The notes beneath the pieces are model-generated. The model did not search any database. It had not been told where the DNA came from and saw only the letters and a program-made list of their open reading frames with translations. Below, piece by piece: positions 8,798-17,419 of a stretch of 64,000 nt of DNA. A program made the position numbers and the translations under genes. The DNA lies in contig CAVSLN010000009.1 of assembly GCA_963728855.1 (NCBI GenBank), positions 434,001 through 498,000 of the forward strand, in the 5' to 3' direction. The stretch is from AC-43 sp963728855 (GTDB lineage: Bacteria > Actinomycetota > Actinomycetes > Mycobacteriales > Micromonosporaceae). Each line of letters begins with the position of its first letter. The first letter of the stretch is position 1.

Positions 8798-9487
8798 ATG
8801 TCCGGTGAGCCGGTGCTGGTGGTGGACGACGACGAGCGGGTCGCCGCGTCGCTGCGCCGGAGCCTGGAGTACGCCGGCTACCGGGTGAGCCTGGCGCAGG
8901 ACGGGCCGGCCGCGCTCGCGGCCGTACACCGGGAGCGGCCAGCGCTCGTGGTGCTCGACCTGCTGCTGCCCGGGATCGACGGGTACGGGGTGTGCCGCGC
9001 GCTGCGTGCCGATCCGGCCACGGCCGACCCGATGATCCTGATGCTCACCGCCCGGGACGGCACCGCCGACCGGGTCACCGGGCTCGACGCGGGCGCCGAC
9101 GACTACCTGGTCAAGCCGTTCGAGCACGACGAGCTGCTGGCGCGGGTACGGGCCCTGCTGCGCCGCCGCCCGGCGGTCCCGCGGGGCGCGGCGCTGCACC
9201 TCGCCGACCTGACGCTGGACACCGGGACGCGCGAGGTCCGGCGGGGGAGCCGCGCGATCGAGCTCACCGCCCAGGAGTTCGAGCTGCTGCGCCACTTCTT
9301 ACGCCACCCGAGGCAGGTACTGAGCCGGCAGCAGCTGCTCGACGCGGTATGGGGCGGCGGCAGCGCGGCGATGAGCAACGTGGTCGACGTGTACGTCGGG
9401 TACCTGCGCGCCAAGCTCGAGGCCGGCGGCGAACCGAGGCTGCTGCACACCGTACGGGGCGTCGGCTACGCGATCAGAGAGCACTAG
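8798..9487 (+). CDS. OmpR/PhoB-family response regulator
   Basis: 229 residues. Receiver domain with acidic triad at 10-12, phosphoacceptor Asp54, and the conserved Lys of 'VKPFEHDELLARV'; winged-helix DNA-binding domain about 130-228 ending '...VRGVGYAIREH'. It most resembles the MprA/PrrA group. The next gene, a histidine kinase, starts three bases downstream, so they form one operon. TATTCT lies six bases before the ATG, suggesting a leaderless mRNA. A TTA leucine codon occurs at 9299-9301. Confidence 0.93.
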   Translation: MSGEPVLVVDDDERVAASLRRSLEYAGYRVSLAQDGPAALAAVHRERPALVVLDLLLPGIDGYGVCRALRADPATADPMILMLTARDGTADRVTGLDAGADDYLVKPFEHDELLARVRALLRRRPAVPRGAALHLADLTLDTGTREVRRGSRAIELTAQEFELLRHFLRHPRQVLSRQQLLDAVWGGGSAAMSNVVDVYVGYLRAKLEAGGEPRLLHTVRGVGYAIREH

Positions 9488-9489
9488 CC

Positions 9490-10884
9490 GTGTCGATCCA
9501 GGCGCGCATCACGCTCTTCGGCCTGGCCGTCGTCCTCGGGGTGCTCGCCTGCTTCTCGGGCGGCAGCTACGCGCTGCTGTCGTTGGGCGTACCGGGCGGG
9601 CAGGACAAGCAGCTCGCCGCCCGGGCCGCGGCGGCGGTGGCCGAGGTACAGGCCGCGCCGGCCGCGGACTTCACGCCGAGCCGGCCGCTGGCACCCGTAC
9701 AGCCGGCGGTGGACAACGACGTGTTCGTGCTCGTGCTCGACGCGTACGGCGGGCCGGTCAGCTACACGGGCGGGAAGGACCCCCGGGTGCCCGACGCGCT
9801 CCTCGACGCCGCCCGGACCAAAGGGAGCGCGACCGGGACGATCCAGCTGGACGGGGTACCGGTTCGGGTGGCGGTGCAGCAGTGGCGGCGCCCGGATCTG
9901 CGTACCTCCGGGTTTGTGGTGGCCGCGCAGCCGGTCCGCCGGCAGCGCAACGACATCCAGGGCGTCACCGTGCTGCTGTTCTGTGCCGCCCTGGTCGCCC
10001 TGGTCGCCGCCGCCGTGGCCATCTGGCTGGCCACCCAGCGGGCGCTGCGCCCGTTGCGGCAGCTCACCGCGACCGCCGACGAGATCGGCCGCTCGCCCGA
10101 CCGGAGCCGCCGGTTGCCGCCCGCGCCGCGCCGCGACGACCTGGGCCGGCTGACCGAGAGCTTCAACGGGATGCTGGACCGGTTGGCGGACGCGCACCGG
10201 CGTACCGCCCATGCGCTCGCCGCGCAGCAGCGCTTCGTCGCCGACGCGTCGCACGAGCTGCGTACCCCGCTCACCACCATCCGCAACAACGCCGGCTTCC
10301 TGCGCGCCAACCCGGACGCGCGGCCGGCCGACCGGGACAGCGCGCTGGCCGACCTGGACGCCGAGGCGGTACGGATGAGCCGGCTCGTCGAGGACCTGCT
10401 CACCCTCGCGCGCGCGGACGGAAGCGCCCCGCTCAAACCGTCCACAGTGGACATTGGTGCGCTCGCGCACGACATCTGCCGCAAGGCCGGCGCGCAGCAC
10501 CCCGACCGCACCATCCACTGCGCCGGCCCGCCGACCGTCCTGCGCGCCGACGCCGACGCGCTCACCCGGCTGCTGTGGATCCTGCTGGACAACGCGGTCA
10601 AGCACACGGCCGAGGGCGGCAGCATCTGGGTCGCGGTCACCTCGCGGGGTCCCGACGCGGCCACCGTCGAGGTCGCCGACGACGGCGACGGCATCCCGCC
10701 GGGCGAGGAGATGCGCATCTTCGCGCGGTTCCACCAGGCCGACCCGGCGCGCGGCCCGGGCGGCGCCGGGCTGGGGCTGTCGATCGCGAGCTGGGTGGCG
10801 CACGCGCACCGCGGGACGGTCACCGCCGCGAACAACGAGCGGGGCGGGGCGACCTTCACGGTACGGCTCTCATCCATTTCTTAG
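9490..10884 (+). CDS. Sensor histidine kinase, partner of the upstream OmpR regulator
   Basis: 464 residues from the GTG at 9490. Order: membrane helix (about 8-30), extracytoplasmic sensor region (about 32-155), second helix (about 160-180), HAMP, HisKA with phosphoacceptor His near residue 255 in 'DASHELRTPLTTIRNN', then HATPase with the N box 'LLDNAVKHT', 'DDGDGIPP' and 'GAGLGLSI'. It resembles MprB-type kinases responding to envelope stress; the ligand is unknown. The 13-bp palindrome GTCCACAGTGGAC lies in the coding sequence at 10440-10452. Confidence 0.93.
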   Translation: MSIQARITLFGLAVVLGVLACFSGGSYALLSLGVPGGQDKQLAARAAAAVAEVQAAPAADFTPSRPLAPVQPAVDNDVFVLVLDAYGGPVSYTGGKDPRVPDALLDAARTKGSATGTIQLDGVPVRVAVQQWRRPDLRTSGFVVAAQPVRRQRNDIQGVTVLLFCAALVALVAAAVAIWLATQRALRPLRQLTATADEIGRSPDRSRRLPPAPRRDDLGRLTESFNGMLDRLADAHRRTAHALAAQQRFVADASHELRTPLTTIRNNAGFLRANPDARPADRDSALADLDAEAVRMSRLVEDLLTLARADGSAPLKPSTVDIGALAHDICRKAGAQHPDRTIHCAGPPTVLRADADALTRLLWILLDNAVKHTAEGGSIWVAVTSRGPDAATVEVADDGDGIPPGEEMRIFARFHQADPARGPGGAGLGLSIASWVAHAHRGTVTAANNERGGATFTVRLSSIS

Positions 10885-10929
10885 TCGGGGCTCACGGCCG
10901 GCTCACCCGCCCTTGCCAACCTCGTGCCC

Positions 10930-11292
10930 ATGAAGGGGTACGCCCATCTCGCGCTCGTACTCGTGCTGCTCCAGTCGGCATTCACGTTCCTGGCGATGCT
11001 CGGGCAGCTCCTGGTCAACGGCGGCAACCCGCTGTACTTCCCGATCTCGGCGGCGCACGCCGTGCTCCTGCTGGTCGCGGCGGCGAACCCGCGGCGGCGC
11101 TGGGCCGCGGTGACGCTGATCGTGCTGGAGGGGCTGAGCTTCTTCGGGTTCTGGGTGAGCCTCACGGTCGGGCTGCTGCCATGGGTCGCGTACCCGGCCA
11201 ACCTCGTCGGCCTGCTGACCAACCTCGGGCTCCCGGCCGCCCTGCTGTACCTCGCCGCCCAGGCGCTCTTCCACCGCGAGATCGCGCGATGA
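10930..11292 (+). CDS. Small four-helix membrane protein
   Basis: 120 residues from the ATG at 10930 (an in-frame GTG at 10924 would add two). It is almost entirely hydrophobic with four predicted helices and a conserved 'NGGNPLYFPISAAHA' loop. It sits 45 bp after the histidine kinase gene, and its stop overlaps the next start (ATGA), so it probably belongs to the same transcript. I do not recognise a characterised family. Confidence 0.75.
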   Translation: MKGYAHLALVLVLLQSAFTFLAMLGQLLVNGGNPLYFPISAAHAVLLLVAAANPRRRWAAVTLIVLEGLSFFGFWVSLTVGLLPWVAYPANLVGLLTNLGLPAALLYLAAQALFHREIAR

Positions 11293-12605
11293 ACGCCGGG
11301 CAGATCTTCGTCGCCGGGATCGCCCCGGATCACGTACCGGCGCTGTGCGCCGCCGTGCTCGTCCCGATCCTCGTGCTCGGGCACCGGTACCTGAGCCCGC
11401 GCCTGTCCGCCGAGTTCGACGCCGCCGACTTCGACCCGGACGCGACCGTGTCGATCCGGCTACCGGCCAGCCTGCCGACGCGGGTCTTCGGCTGGCTGAT
11501 GGCGATCTCGGCCGCGGTGCACCTGGCGCTGCCGCTCGGTCACCACGACAACGGGGCGCTGACCGTGGCGTTCCTGGCCAGCGGCGTGGCGTACGGGTGG
11601 CTGGCGTACCGGGCGGTGACCGGGCGCCGGTACCGGACCCTGTCGGTGCCGCTGATCCTGGCCACGATCATCGCGTACCTCGTCATGGTGCTGCGTGGCG
11701 ACGAGGGGCCGGACCAGGTGGGCATCGCCACCCTGCTCGTCGAGCTGGCCGCGCTCGGCCTGTGCCTGGTCGCCGAGCCGGAGCCGGACCGGCCGGAGAG
11801 CGCCGCCTTGCTGGTCCGGCCCAAGTGCCGGCCCACGAACAGCGCCGCCTTGCTGGTCCGGCCCAAGTGCCGGCCCACGAAACGGGTACGGCGGGTGTTC
11901 GGCAGCATCGGCCTGGTCTTCGTGACCGTGCTCGCCGGCGCGTTGACGTGGGGCGCGACCCTGGCGCAGCACGCCGCTGACGGGGCCGGGGGGATCCCGG
12001 GCGGCCAGGACCACCACGGTCATGACCACGCCGCCGGGGTACGGGGACAGGCCGGGGTGCTCATGCCGCGGCAGTCCGCGACGGTACCGACGCCGGACGA
12101 GGTACGGGGCGCGGCCGACCTGGCCGGCCGTACCAAGAGGGGGCTGGCGCGGTACACCGACATCCGCAACGCGTTCGCGGCCGGGTACCGGGTCACGCTC
12201 ACCCGTACCGGCTACTCCGTGCACCTGGAGAACAAGGCGTACTCGGGCGACCGGCAGGTGCTCGACCCCGAGCGTCCGGAGCAGCTGATGTACGCGATCG
12301 CCGACGGCCGGGCGACGCTGCTGAGCGCGGTATACACGGTGCCGTACGCGGGGATGCCGGCACCGACCCCGGGCGGCCCGCTCACCCACTGGCACTCGCA
12401 CAACGTGTGCATCACCGTGCTGCCGCCCGGCTGGACGGTCGTGGACGCGTACGGCGGCTGCCCCCCGTTCGCCGTCCAGCTCGCCATTCCGCTGATGATG
12501 CACGTCTGGGTGGTCGACAACCCCGGCGGCCCCTACGCCGACGGCGTCCCCGACACCTGGACGCGCGCCTTCAACCGCGCCCACGGCGTCCCGTTCCACT
12601 GGTAG
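11289..12605 (+). CDS. Membrane protein with C-terminal HxH/Cys metal-site-like domain; carries two hairpin-element copies
   Basis: 438 residues. The N-terminal half has about five membrane helices; a further helix (about 205-225) precedes a His-rich linker ('HHGHDH') and a soluble domain (about 260-438). That domain has 'GGPLTHWHSHNVC', a downstream 'GGCPP' and 'MMHVWVV', a pattern of His and Cys residues I recall from uncharacterised actinobacterial proteins and which looks like a metal site. Between the last two helix blocks lie two tandem 14-residue repeats (from 11799) encoded by the 42-nt hairpin element, in frame. The gene overlaps the preceding one by four bases. Confidence 0.78.
   Translation: MNAGQIFVAGIAPDHVPALCAAVLVPILVLGHRYLSPRLSAEFDAADFDPDATVSIRLPASLPTRVFGWLMAISAAVHLALPLGHHDNGALTVAFLASGVAYGWLAYRAVTGRRYRTLSVPLILATIIAYLVMVLRGDEGPDQVGIATLLVELAALGLCLVAEPEPDRPESAALLVRPKCRPTNSAALLVRPKCRPTKRVRRVFGSIGLVFVTVLAGALTWGATLAQHAADGAGGIPGGQDHHGHDHAAGVRGQAGVLMPRQSATVPTPDEVRGAADLAGRTKRGLARYTDIRNAFAAGYRVTLTRTGYSVHLENKAYSGDRQVLDPERPEQLMYAIADGRATLLSAVYTVPYAGMPAPTPGGPLTHWHSHNVCITVLPPGWTVVDAYGGCPPFAVQLAIPLMMHVWVVDNPGGPYADGVPDTWTRAFNRAHGVPFHW
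11799..11882 (+). repeat. Hairpin element, two tandem 42-nt copies (locus A)
   Basis: Two head-to-tail 42-nt units (11799-11840, 11841-11882) differing only in the last base, inside the open frame of the membrane protein, each adding 14 residues. Each unit holds an imperfect palindrome: outer TGG/CCA, a T-C mismatch, inner CCGGC/GCCGG, loop CCAAGT. Related copies are at 27903-28004, 30365-30406 and 63146-63187. Confidence 0.85.
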
Positions 12606-12614
12606 CCGATACCC

Positions 12615-12621
12615 TTGCCGC
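12615..12621 (+). promoter_or_regulatory. Probable leaderless promoter of guaA
   Basis: A TACCCT hexamer ends six bases before the guaA ATG at 12622 and there is no Shine-Dalgarno sequence in the 16-bp gap after the preceding gene. The same TANNNT-6-start arrangement precedes the genes at 7048, 8798 and 34377, which suggests transcription starting at the start codon. Confidence 0.45.
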
Positions 12622-14166
12622 ATGGAAAACCCTGTGCTCGTGGTGGACTTTGGCGCGCAGTACGCCCAGCTGATCGCCCGTCGGGTGCGCGAGGCGCAGG
12701 TCTATTCGGAGATCGTCCCGCACTCGGCGCCGGTCGCCGAGATGCTCGCCCGGCGCCCGGCCGCGATCATCCTGTCCGGCGGCCCGGCCAGCGTGTACGA
12801 GCCCGGTGCGCCCCAGCTCGACCCGGCCCTCTTCACCGCGGGCGTACCGGTCTTCGGCATCTGCTACGGGTTCCAGGCCATGGCGCAGGCGCTCGGCGGT
12901 ACGGTCGCGCACACGGGCGGCCGCGAGTTCGGCGGCACCCCGGTGTCCCTCGAAGCCGCCAGCGTCCTCTTCCGCGACCTGCCCGGGCGCCAGGACGTCT
13001 GGATGAGCCACGGCGACTGTGTATCCGTCGCGCCGCAAGGGTTCTCGGTCACCGGAGGCTCGCCCGGCGCCCCGGTCGCCGCGTTCGAGGACCGCGCCCG
13101 GAGGCTGGCCGGCGTGCAGTTCCACCCGGAGGTCGCGCACACCGCGCACGGGCAGACCGTCCTGCGCCGCTTCCTGTACGAGATCGCCGGCATCGAGCCG
13201 ACCTGGACCAACGCGAACATCATCGAGGAGCAGGTCGCGAACATCCGCGCCCAGGTGGGCGACAAGCAGGTGATCTGCGGGCTGTCCGGCGGGGTGGACT
13301 CGGCGGTCGCCGCGGCACTCGTCCACCAGGCGGTCGGTGACCAGCTCACCTGCGTGTTCGTCGACCACGGGCTGCTGCGTGCCGGCGAGGCCGAGCAGGT
13401 CGAGACCGACTACGTCAAGGCCACCGGGATCAAGCTGCACGTCGTGGAGGCGGCCGACCGGTTCCTGGCCGCGCTCGCCGGGGTCACCGACCCCGAGCAG
13501 AAGCGCAAGATCATCGGGCGCGAGTTCATCCGGGTGTTCGAGGCCGCGGCGCGGGAGATCGCCGCGGCGGGCGACGTGGAGTTTCTGGTACAGGGGACGC
13601 TGTACCCCGACGTCGTGGAGTCCGGCGGGGGTACGGGTACCGCCAACATCAAGTCGCACCACAACGTCGGCGGGCTGCCCGACGACCTCGCCTTCGCGCT
13701 CGTCGAGCCGTTGCGCACGCTCTTCAAGGACGAGGTACGCGCGATCGGCGCCCAGCTCGGCCTGCCCGAGCCGATGGTCTGGCGGCACCCGTTCCCGGGC
13801 CCGGGCCTGGCCATCCGCATCATCGGGGAGGTCACCCGGGACCGGCTGGAGGTGCTGCGGGCCGCCGACCGGATCGCCCGGGAGGAGCTGACCGCCGCCG
13901 GGCTCGACCGTACGGTCTGGCAGTTCCCGGTGGTGCTCCTCGCCGACGTCCGGTCGGTCGGCGTGCAGGGCGACGGCCGCACGTACGGCCATCCGGTCGT
14001 GCTGCGGCCGGTGTCCAGTGAGGACGCCATGACGGCGGACTGGTCCCGGCTGCCCTACAACGTGATCGCCCGGATCTCCACCCGGATCACCAACGAGGTA
14101 CGGGAGGTGAACCGGGTGGTTCTCGACGTGACGAGCAAGCCACCGGGCACGATCGAGTGGGAGTAG
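12622..14166 (+). CDS. guaA: GMP synthase (glutamine-hydrolysing)
   Basis: 514 residues. Converts XMP to GMP with ATP and glutamine. N-terminal class-I glutamine amidotransferase with nucleophile Cys81 in 'GICYGF', the 'GVQFHPEV' His and nearby Glu; then the PP-loop 'GLSGGVDSAV' of the ATP pyrophosphatase domain and the C-terminal dimerisation domain ending 'KPPGTIEWE'. All expected blocks are present at normal length. Confidence 0.97.
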   Translation: MENPVLVVDFGAQYAQLIARRVREAQVYSEIVPHSAPVAEMLARRPAAIILSGGPASVYEPGAPQLDPALFTAGVPVFGICYGFQAMAQALGGTVAHTGGREFGGTPVSLEAASVLFRDLPGRQDVWMSHGDCVSVAPQGFSVTGGSPGAPVAAFEDRARRLAGVQFHPEVAHTAHGQTVLRRFLYEIAGIEPTWTNANIIEEQVANIRAQVGDKQVICGLSGGVDSAVAAALVHQAVGDQLTCVFVDHGLLRAGEAEQVETDYVKATGIKLHVVEAADRFLAALAGVTDPEQKRKIIGREFIRVFEAAAREIAAAGDVEFLVQGTLYPDVVESGGGTGTANIKSHHNVGGLPDDLAFALVEPLRTLFKDEVRAIGAQLGLPEPMVWRHPFPGPGLAIRIIGEVTRDRLEVLRAADRIAREELTAAGLDRTVWQFPVVLLADVRSVGVQGDGRTYGHPVVLRPVSSEDAMTADWSRLPYNVIARISTRITNEVREVNRVVLDVTSKPPGTIEWE

Positions 14167-14170
14167 TGCC

Positions 14171-14383
14171 TCACGCCTCTTCCGGCATGAGGAGCCAGAA
14201 GATCACGTAGGCGAGGACCAGGGCGCCGCCGCTGAAGAACGTACCGAGGACGTAGAGCACGCGGGCCGCCACCGGGTCGATGCCGAGGTAGCTGGCGAAC
14301 CCGGCGCACACCCCGCCCAGTACCCGGTTGCTCCGGGCGCGGCGCAGCTGCTTGTAGGAGGCGGTGGGAGGCATCTCTGTCAT
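14171..14383 (-). CDS. Small PspC-domain membrane protein
   Basis: 70 residues: a basic N-terminus ('RRARSNRVLGGVCAGFASYLG') that is the core PspC motif, followed by one long hydrophobic segment. A GGAGGC ribosome site precedes the ATG. PspC proteins act in envelope stress responses. It lies tail to tail with guaA (4 bp apart). Two larger PspC proteins are encoded at 19940-21334 and 21463-22698. Confidence 0.88.
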   Translation of the reverse strand: MTEMPPTASYKQLRRARSNRVLGGVCAGFASYLGIDPVAARVLYVLGTFFSGGALVLAYVIFWLLMPEEA

Positions 14384-14458
14384 GCCTCCACGGTGCGCTC
14401 CCGGGCGCCCGTCCCGCCTCGGGTGACGCCCGGATGCGGACCCTGACCGGCCCCGGAA

Positions 14459-14478
14459 CCCGCACCCCGAGGTGCGGG
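14459..14478 (-). terminator. Terminator-like hairpin after the secreted transglycosylase-like gene
   Basis: Eight-bp GC stem with a four-base loop just beyond the stop of the gene that ends at 14487 on the minus strand. There is no T tract, as is common in high-GC actinobacteria. Confidence 0.5.
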
Positions 14479-14486
14479 CGGTGGGG

Positions 14487-15107
14487 TCACTTGGTGGCTT
14501 GGGTCTGGACCAGGTCGGCGGCCTGCTTCTCCCACTGGGCGTACCGGTCGCCGAACGCGGAGACCTGGACGGTCTGCGCGGCGTCGGTCAGCGGCTTGTG
14601 CTGCCAGTCCGGCTGCTGGGTCAGGGTCTTGAGGAACGCCGTGGTCGCGTAGTGCGGGTCGGTCAGCTGCTGCGCCGAGCCCCAGCCTGAGGACGGGCGC
14701 TGCTGGAACAGGCCCAGCGAGTCGTGGTCGTTGGTCTGGCCGAGGTCGCCGTAGTTGTGCAGCTTGGTCTCCTGCATCGAGGTGGCCACGGCGATCACCG
14801 CGGCGCGCGGCGGCAGGTGCATGTCCCGCGACGCCTTCACGATCGCTGCCGCGTTGGCCTTCTGCTCGTCGTCCAGGTTCAGGGTGGACTGGTCACCCGG
14901 GATACCGGCGGGCATCAGGTCCTGGGTGGACGGGGCGGCCGGGGTGGTGTGCGCGGCGGCGACGACCGCGGTGTGGGTCGGGGTGTTCGGGGTGGTGTGG
15001 GTGGCGGTGCCGGTGATCGGGCCGGCGGCGATACCGGCGATCAGGCCGAGGGACAGGAATGTCTTCTGGAAGCGGTTACGCGTCGTCAAGATGTGCTGTC
15101 CTTTCAT
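14487..15107 (-). CDS. Secreted lytic-transglycosylase-like protein
   Basis: 206 residues. Signal-peptide-like N-terminus ('TFLSLGLIAGIAAGPITGTA'), a Thr/Pro/Ala-rich spacer (about 40-65), then a domain with 'AAVIAVATSMQETKLHNYG...DSLGLFQQRPSSGWG', the lysozyme-like transglycosylase pattern with the catalytic-type Glu in 'QETKL'. Such proteins cleave or remodel peptidoglycan at the cell surface. GC is lower and Thr/Gln use higher than in its neighbours. Enzymatic activity is inferred. Confidence 0.75.
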   Translation of the reverse strand: MKGQHILTTRNRFQKTFLSLGLIAGIAAGPITGTATHTTPNTPTHTAVVAAAHTTPAAPSTQDLMPAGIPGDQSTLNLDDEQKANAAAIVKASRDMHLPPRAAVIAVATSMQETKLHNYGDLGQTNDHDSLGLFQQRPSSGWGSAQQLTDPHYATTAFLKTLTQQPDWQHKPLTDAAQTVQVSAFGDRYAQWEKQAADLVQTQATK

Positions 15108-15465
15108 CGCGTCGGACAGGGTTCAACCATGTCGGGCCGAGCCGGATTCCGGATCCAGCGCATCGGCCCAACATCGCGCTGACCTGCACTGATGGCCGTT
15201 TCTCGAGCTGCACATCGGGCCCGGACCAGGCCCGGACCGGGCCGGACCACGTATCCGTGACGGGTCGGGCGCGGGCCGGGGTAAAAGAGGCGAAGCAATT
15301 ACCGTCGACAATTTCCGGTTACCGCCGGACCGGCGCCGGCCGGTTGCCTGGGTGAGTGCGGCGTTACCGGCGATGTGTCCGGTTCGAAGCCCGGCTCCCG
15401 ACAAGGTGTCAGGAACCCGACACATGACCGGGGCGGGTCACCTTGACCGGGGACAATCGCCCTTT
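15108..15465. other. Divergent intergenic region (358 bp)
   Basis: Lies between the secreted transglycosylase-like gene and the first Nudix gene. It is GC-rich with short inverted repeats (GGCCCGGACC types near 15225-15245). A c-di-AMP riboswitch, frequent before actinobacterial cell-wall hydrolases, was looked for and its conserved blocks were not found. No ORF in it looks coding. Confidence 0.5.
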
Positions 15466-16401
15466 ATGACCCCCGCCTTGGAGCCCTTAAGACGGATCGC
15501 CGCGTACGCCGTCTGTCGAGATCCCGTCAACCAGGTGCTTCTCGTCCGCCACTCGGCCCGGTCCGGTACCCCCGGCATCTGGTCTCTTCCGGGCGGCGCG
15601 GTCGACCACGGCGAGAACCCGCGCGACACTGTGGTCCGGGAGACCGCCGCGGAGACCGGGCTGTCCGTCGCCGTCGCCCGGCTGCTCGACGTCTACGCGG
15701 ACATGCGGTCGCTGCCGCACCGGGGCGTCACGATCCACACCGACCGGCTGCTGTACGAGGTCACCGTGCGCGGTGGCGGCCTCATCGACCGGGTCGGCCA
15801 GCCCACCGACCTCGCCCGCTGGGTGGATCTGGACGAGACGGCCCGGCTCCCGCTGCGCCCGTTCACGTCGGTCGCGCTCGGGCTGCCTCCCGCGCCCGTT
15901 GACCTGCGGCCGGACGAGCCGCCGGACTTCCCGTCGTTCCACGCCGTACCGGGGCCGGACGGGCTGCACCGGGCACAGCGCTTCGCCGCGTACGCCCTGG
16001 CCACCGACCCGGACGGGCGGATCCTGCTGACCCGCGTCGCGGACGGGTACCCGGGCGGCGGCCGGTGGCACCTGCCCGGCGGCGGCACCGACTACGGCGA
16101 GCAGCCCGGGGTCGCGCTGCTGCGCGAGCTGGCCGAGGAGACCGGGCAGCACGGCCGGCTGGTGGAGCTGCTCGGCGTGGCCAGCCACCGCGACGCCGCG
16201 TCGCTGGGGCCGGAGGGGTACCCGATCGACTGGCACGGGGTACGGGCGTTCTACCGGGTCGCCGTGGAGCTGGCCAGCGACCCGACCGTGCACGACGTGG
16301 GCGGGTCGACGGCCGAGGCGCGCTGGTTCTCCCCTAGGGAGGTCGAGGCGCTGGAGCTGACCGAGGTCACCGAGGAGGTGCTCGGCACGCTAGCCTCGTG
16401 A
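15466..16401 (+). CDS. Double-Nudix-domain hydrolase
   Basis: 311 residues from the ATG at 15466, which immediately precedes the conserved 'RRIAAYAVCRD' strand. There are two Nudix domains: the first box 'GGAVDHGENPRDTVVRETAAETGL' region (starting about residue 45) has Ala in place of one of the paired Glu residues; the second ('GGGTDYGEQ...RELAEETG', starting about 205) is complete. One catalytic and one structural or weakened site is therefore likely. The substrate is unknown (nucleoside diphosphate derivatives for the family). A paralogue begins four bases downstream. A TTA codon is at 15487-15489. Confidence 0.85.
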   Translation: MTPALEPLRRIAAYAVCRDPVNQVLLVRHSARSGTPGIWSLPGGAVDHGENPRDTVVRETAAETGLSVAVARLLDVYADMRSLPHRGVTIHTDRLLYEVTVRGGGLIDRVGQPTDLARWVDLDETARLPLRPFTSVALGLPPAPVDLRPDEPPDFPSFHAVPGPDGLHRAQRFAAYALATDPDGRILLTRVADGYPGGGRWHLPGGGTDYGEQPGVALLRELAEETGQHGRLVELLGVASHRDAASLGPEGYPIDWHGVRAFYRVAVELASDPTVHDVGGSTAEARWFSPREVEALELTEVTEEVLGTLAS

Positions 16402-16404
16402 TCC

Positions 16405-17313
16405 ATGCGGCAGAAGCGGAGGATCGCGACGTACGGGCTGTGCCGGGACGACGCGGGGCGGGTCCTGCTGGTCCGGGCCGCGCCTGACGACGACATTCCG
16501 GGCGTGTGGTCCCTACCTGGCGGCGGTATCCAGCACGGTGAGCGGCCCGCTGCCGCGCTCGTCCGCGAGGTCGCCGAGGAGACCGGGCTCGACGCCGAGA
16601 TCGTCGCGCTCCGGGACGTGGTGTCCGACCTCGCCGTCCTGCGCCGCCCGGACGCGGTCATGCACACCGACCGCGTGCTGTACGACACCAAGATCACCGG
16701 TGGCACCCTGCGCCCGGAGACCGACGGCAGCTCCGACCGCGCCGAGTGGGTCGAGCCGGCCCGGCTGCCCGAGCTGCCGCTGCTGCCGTACGTGTCCCGG
16801 CTGCTCGACCTGCCGGTGTCCGGGGACCCCGACATCCCGGAGTCCGAACTGGTGCTCGACCCGACCCTGTCACGGCGCCAGCGGTTCGCCGCGTACGGGC
16901 TGGTCACCGACCCGGGCGGGCGGGTGCTGCTGGCCCGCATCGCCGACGGGTACCCGGGCGCCGGTACCTGGCACCTGCCCGGCGGTGGGACCGACTTCGG
17001 TGAGACGGCCACCGTGGGGCTCCTGCGCGAGCTGCTCGAAGAGACCGCCCAACGGGGTCGGGTCACCGAGCTGCTCGCCGTTACCGACTACCACAACCCA
17101 CGCGCCATGGGGCCGGAGCGGCGGCCGATGGACTGGCACACCGTACGGGCGCTGTACCGGGTACTCGTCAACGAGCCGAGCGCGCCCAGCGTGGTCGAGG
17201 CGGCGGGTGGCTCGACCGCCGAGGCGGCCTGGTTCGACCGGGCCGAGCTGGCCACGCTCCGGGTCAACGACTTCGCCCGCGGGGTGATCTCCAGGCACCT
17301 CACCCAAGGGTGA
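16405..17313 (+). CDS. Double-Nudix-domain hydrolase, tandem paralogue
   Basis: 302 residues; the same two-domain plan as the preceding gene and clear sequence similarity throughout. Both Nudix boxes keep the metal-binding Glu pattern ('GGGIQHGE..REVAEETGL' and 'GGGTDFGE..RELLEETAQ'; the second has Ala-Gln where Gly is expected). It arose by tandem duplication of a gene that was itself a domain duplication. TAGCCT lies eight bases upstream of the ATG, so it may have its own leaderless start as well as read-through. Confidence 0.85.
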   Translation: MRQKRRIATYGLCRDDAGRVLLVRAAPDDDIPGVWSLPGGGIQHGERPAAALVREVAEETGLDAEIVALRDVVSDLAVLRRPDAVMHTDRVLYDTKITGGTLRPETDGSSDRAEWVEPARLPELPLLPYVSRLLDLPVSGDPDIPESELVLDPTLSRRQRFAAYGLVTDPGGRVLLARIADGYPGAGTWHLPGGGTDFGETATVGLLRELLEETAQRGRVTELLAVTDYHNPRAMGPERRPMDWHTVRALYRVLVNEPSAPSVVEAAGGSTAEAAWFDRAELATLRVNDFARGVISRHLTQG

Positions 17314-17419
17314 GTACTCTGGGACGTTGGGTGAGAGCATCGCCAACCGGTGCCCTCATGTGCGATGGTGTAGCCGCAAATCGGGGACCCATACCGTTTG
17401 GCGTGCACTGGAGGGAAGA

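Noticed and set aside
15108..15360. c-di-AMP (ydaO) riboswitch before the cell-wall hydrolase
   Set aside because: Conserved blocks of the class could not be found on the minus strand.
15370..15410. Possible tRNA T-arm (GGTTCGAAGCC)
   Set aside because: The flanking stem does not pair and no acceptor, D or anticodon arms are found.
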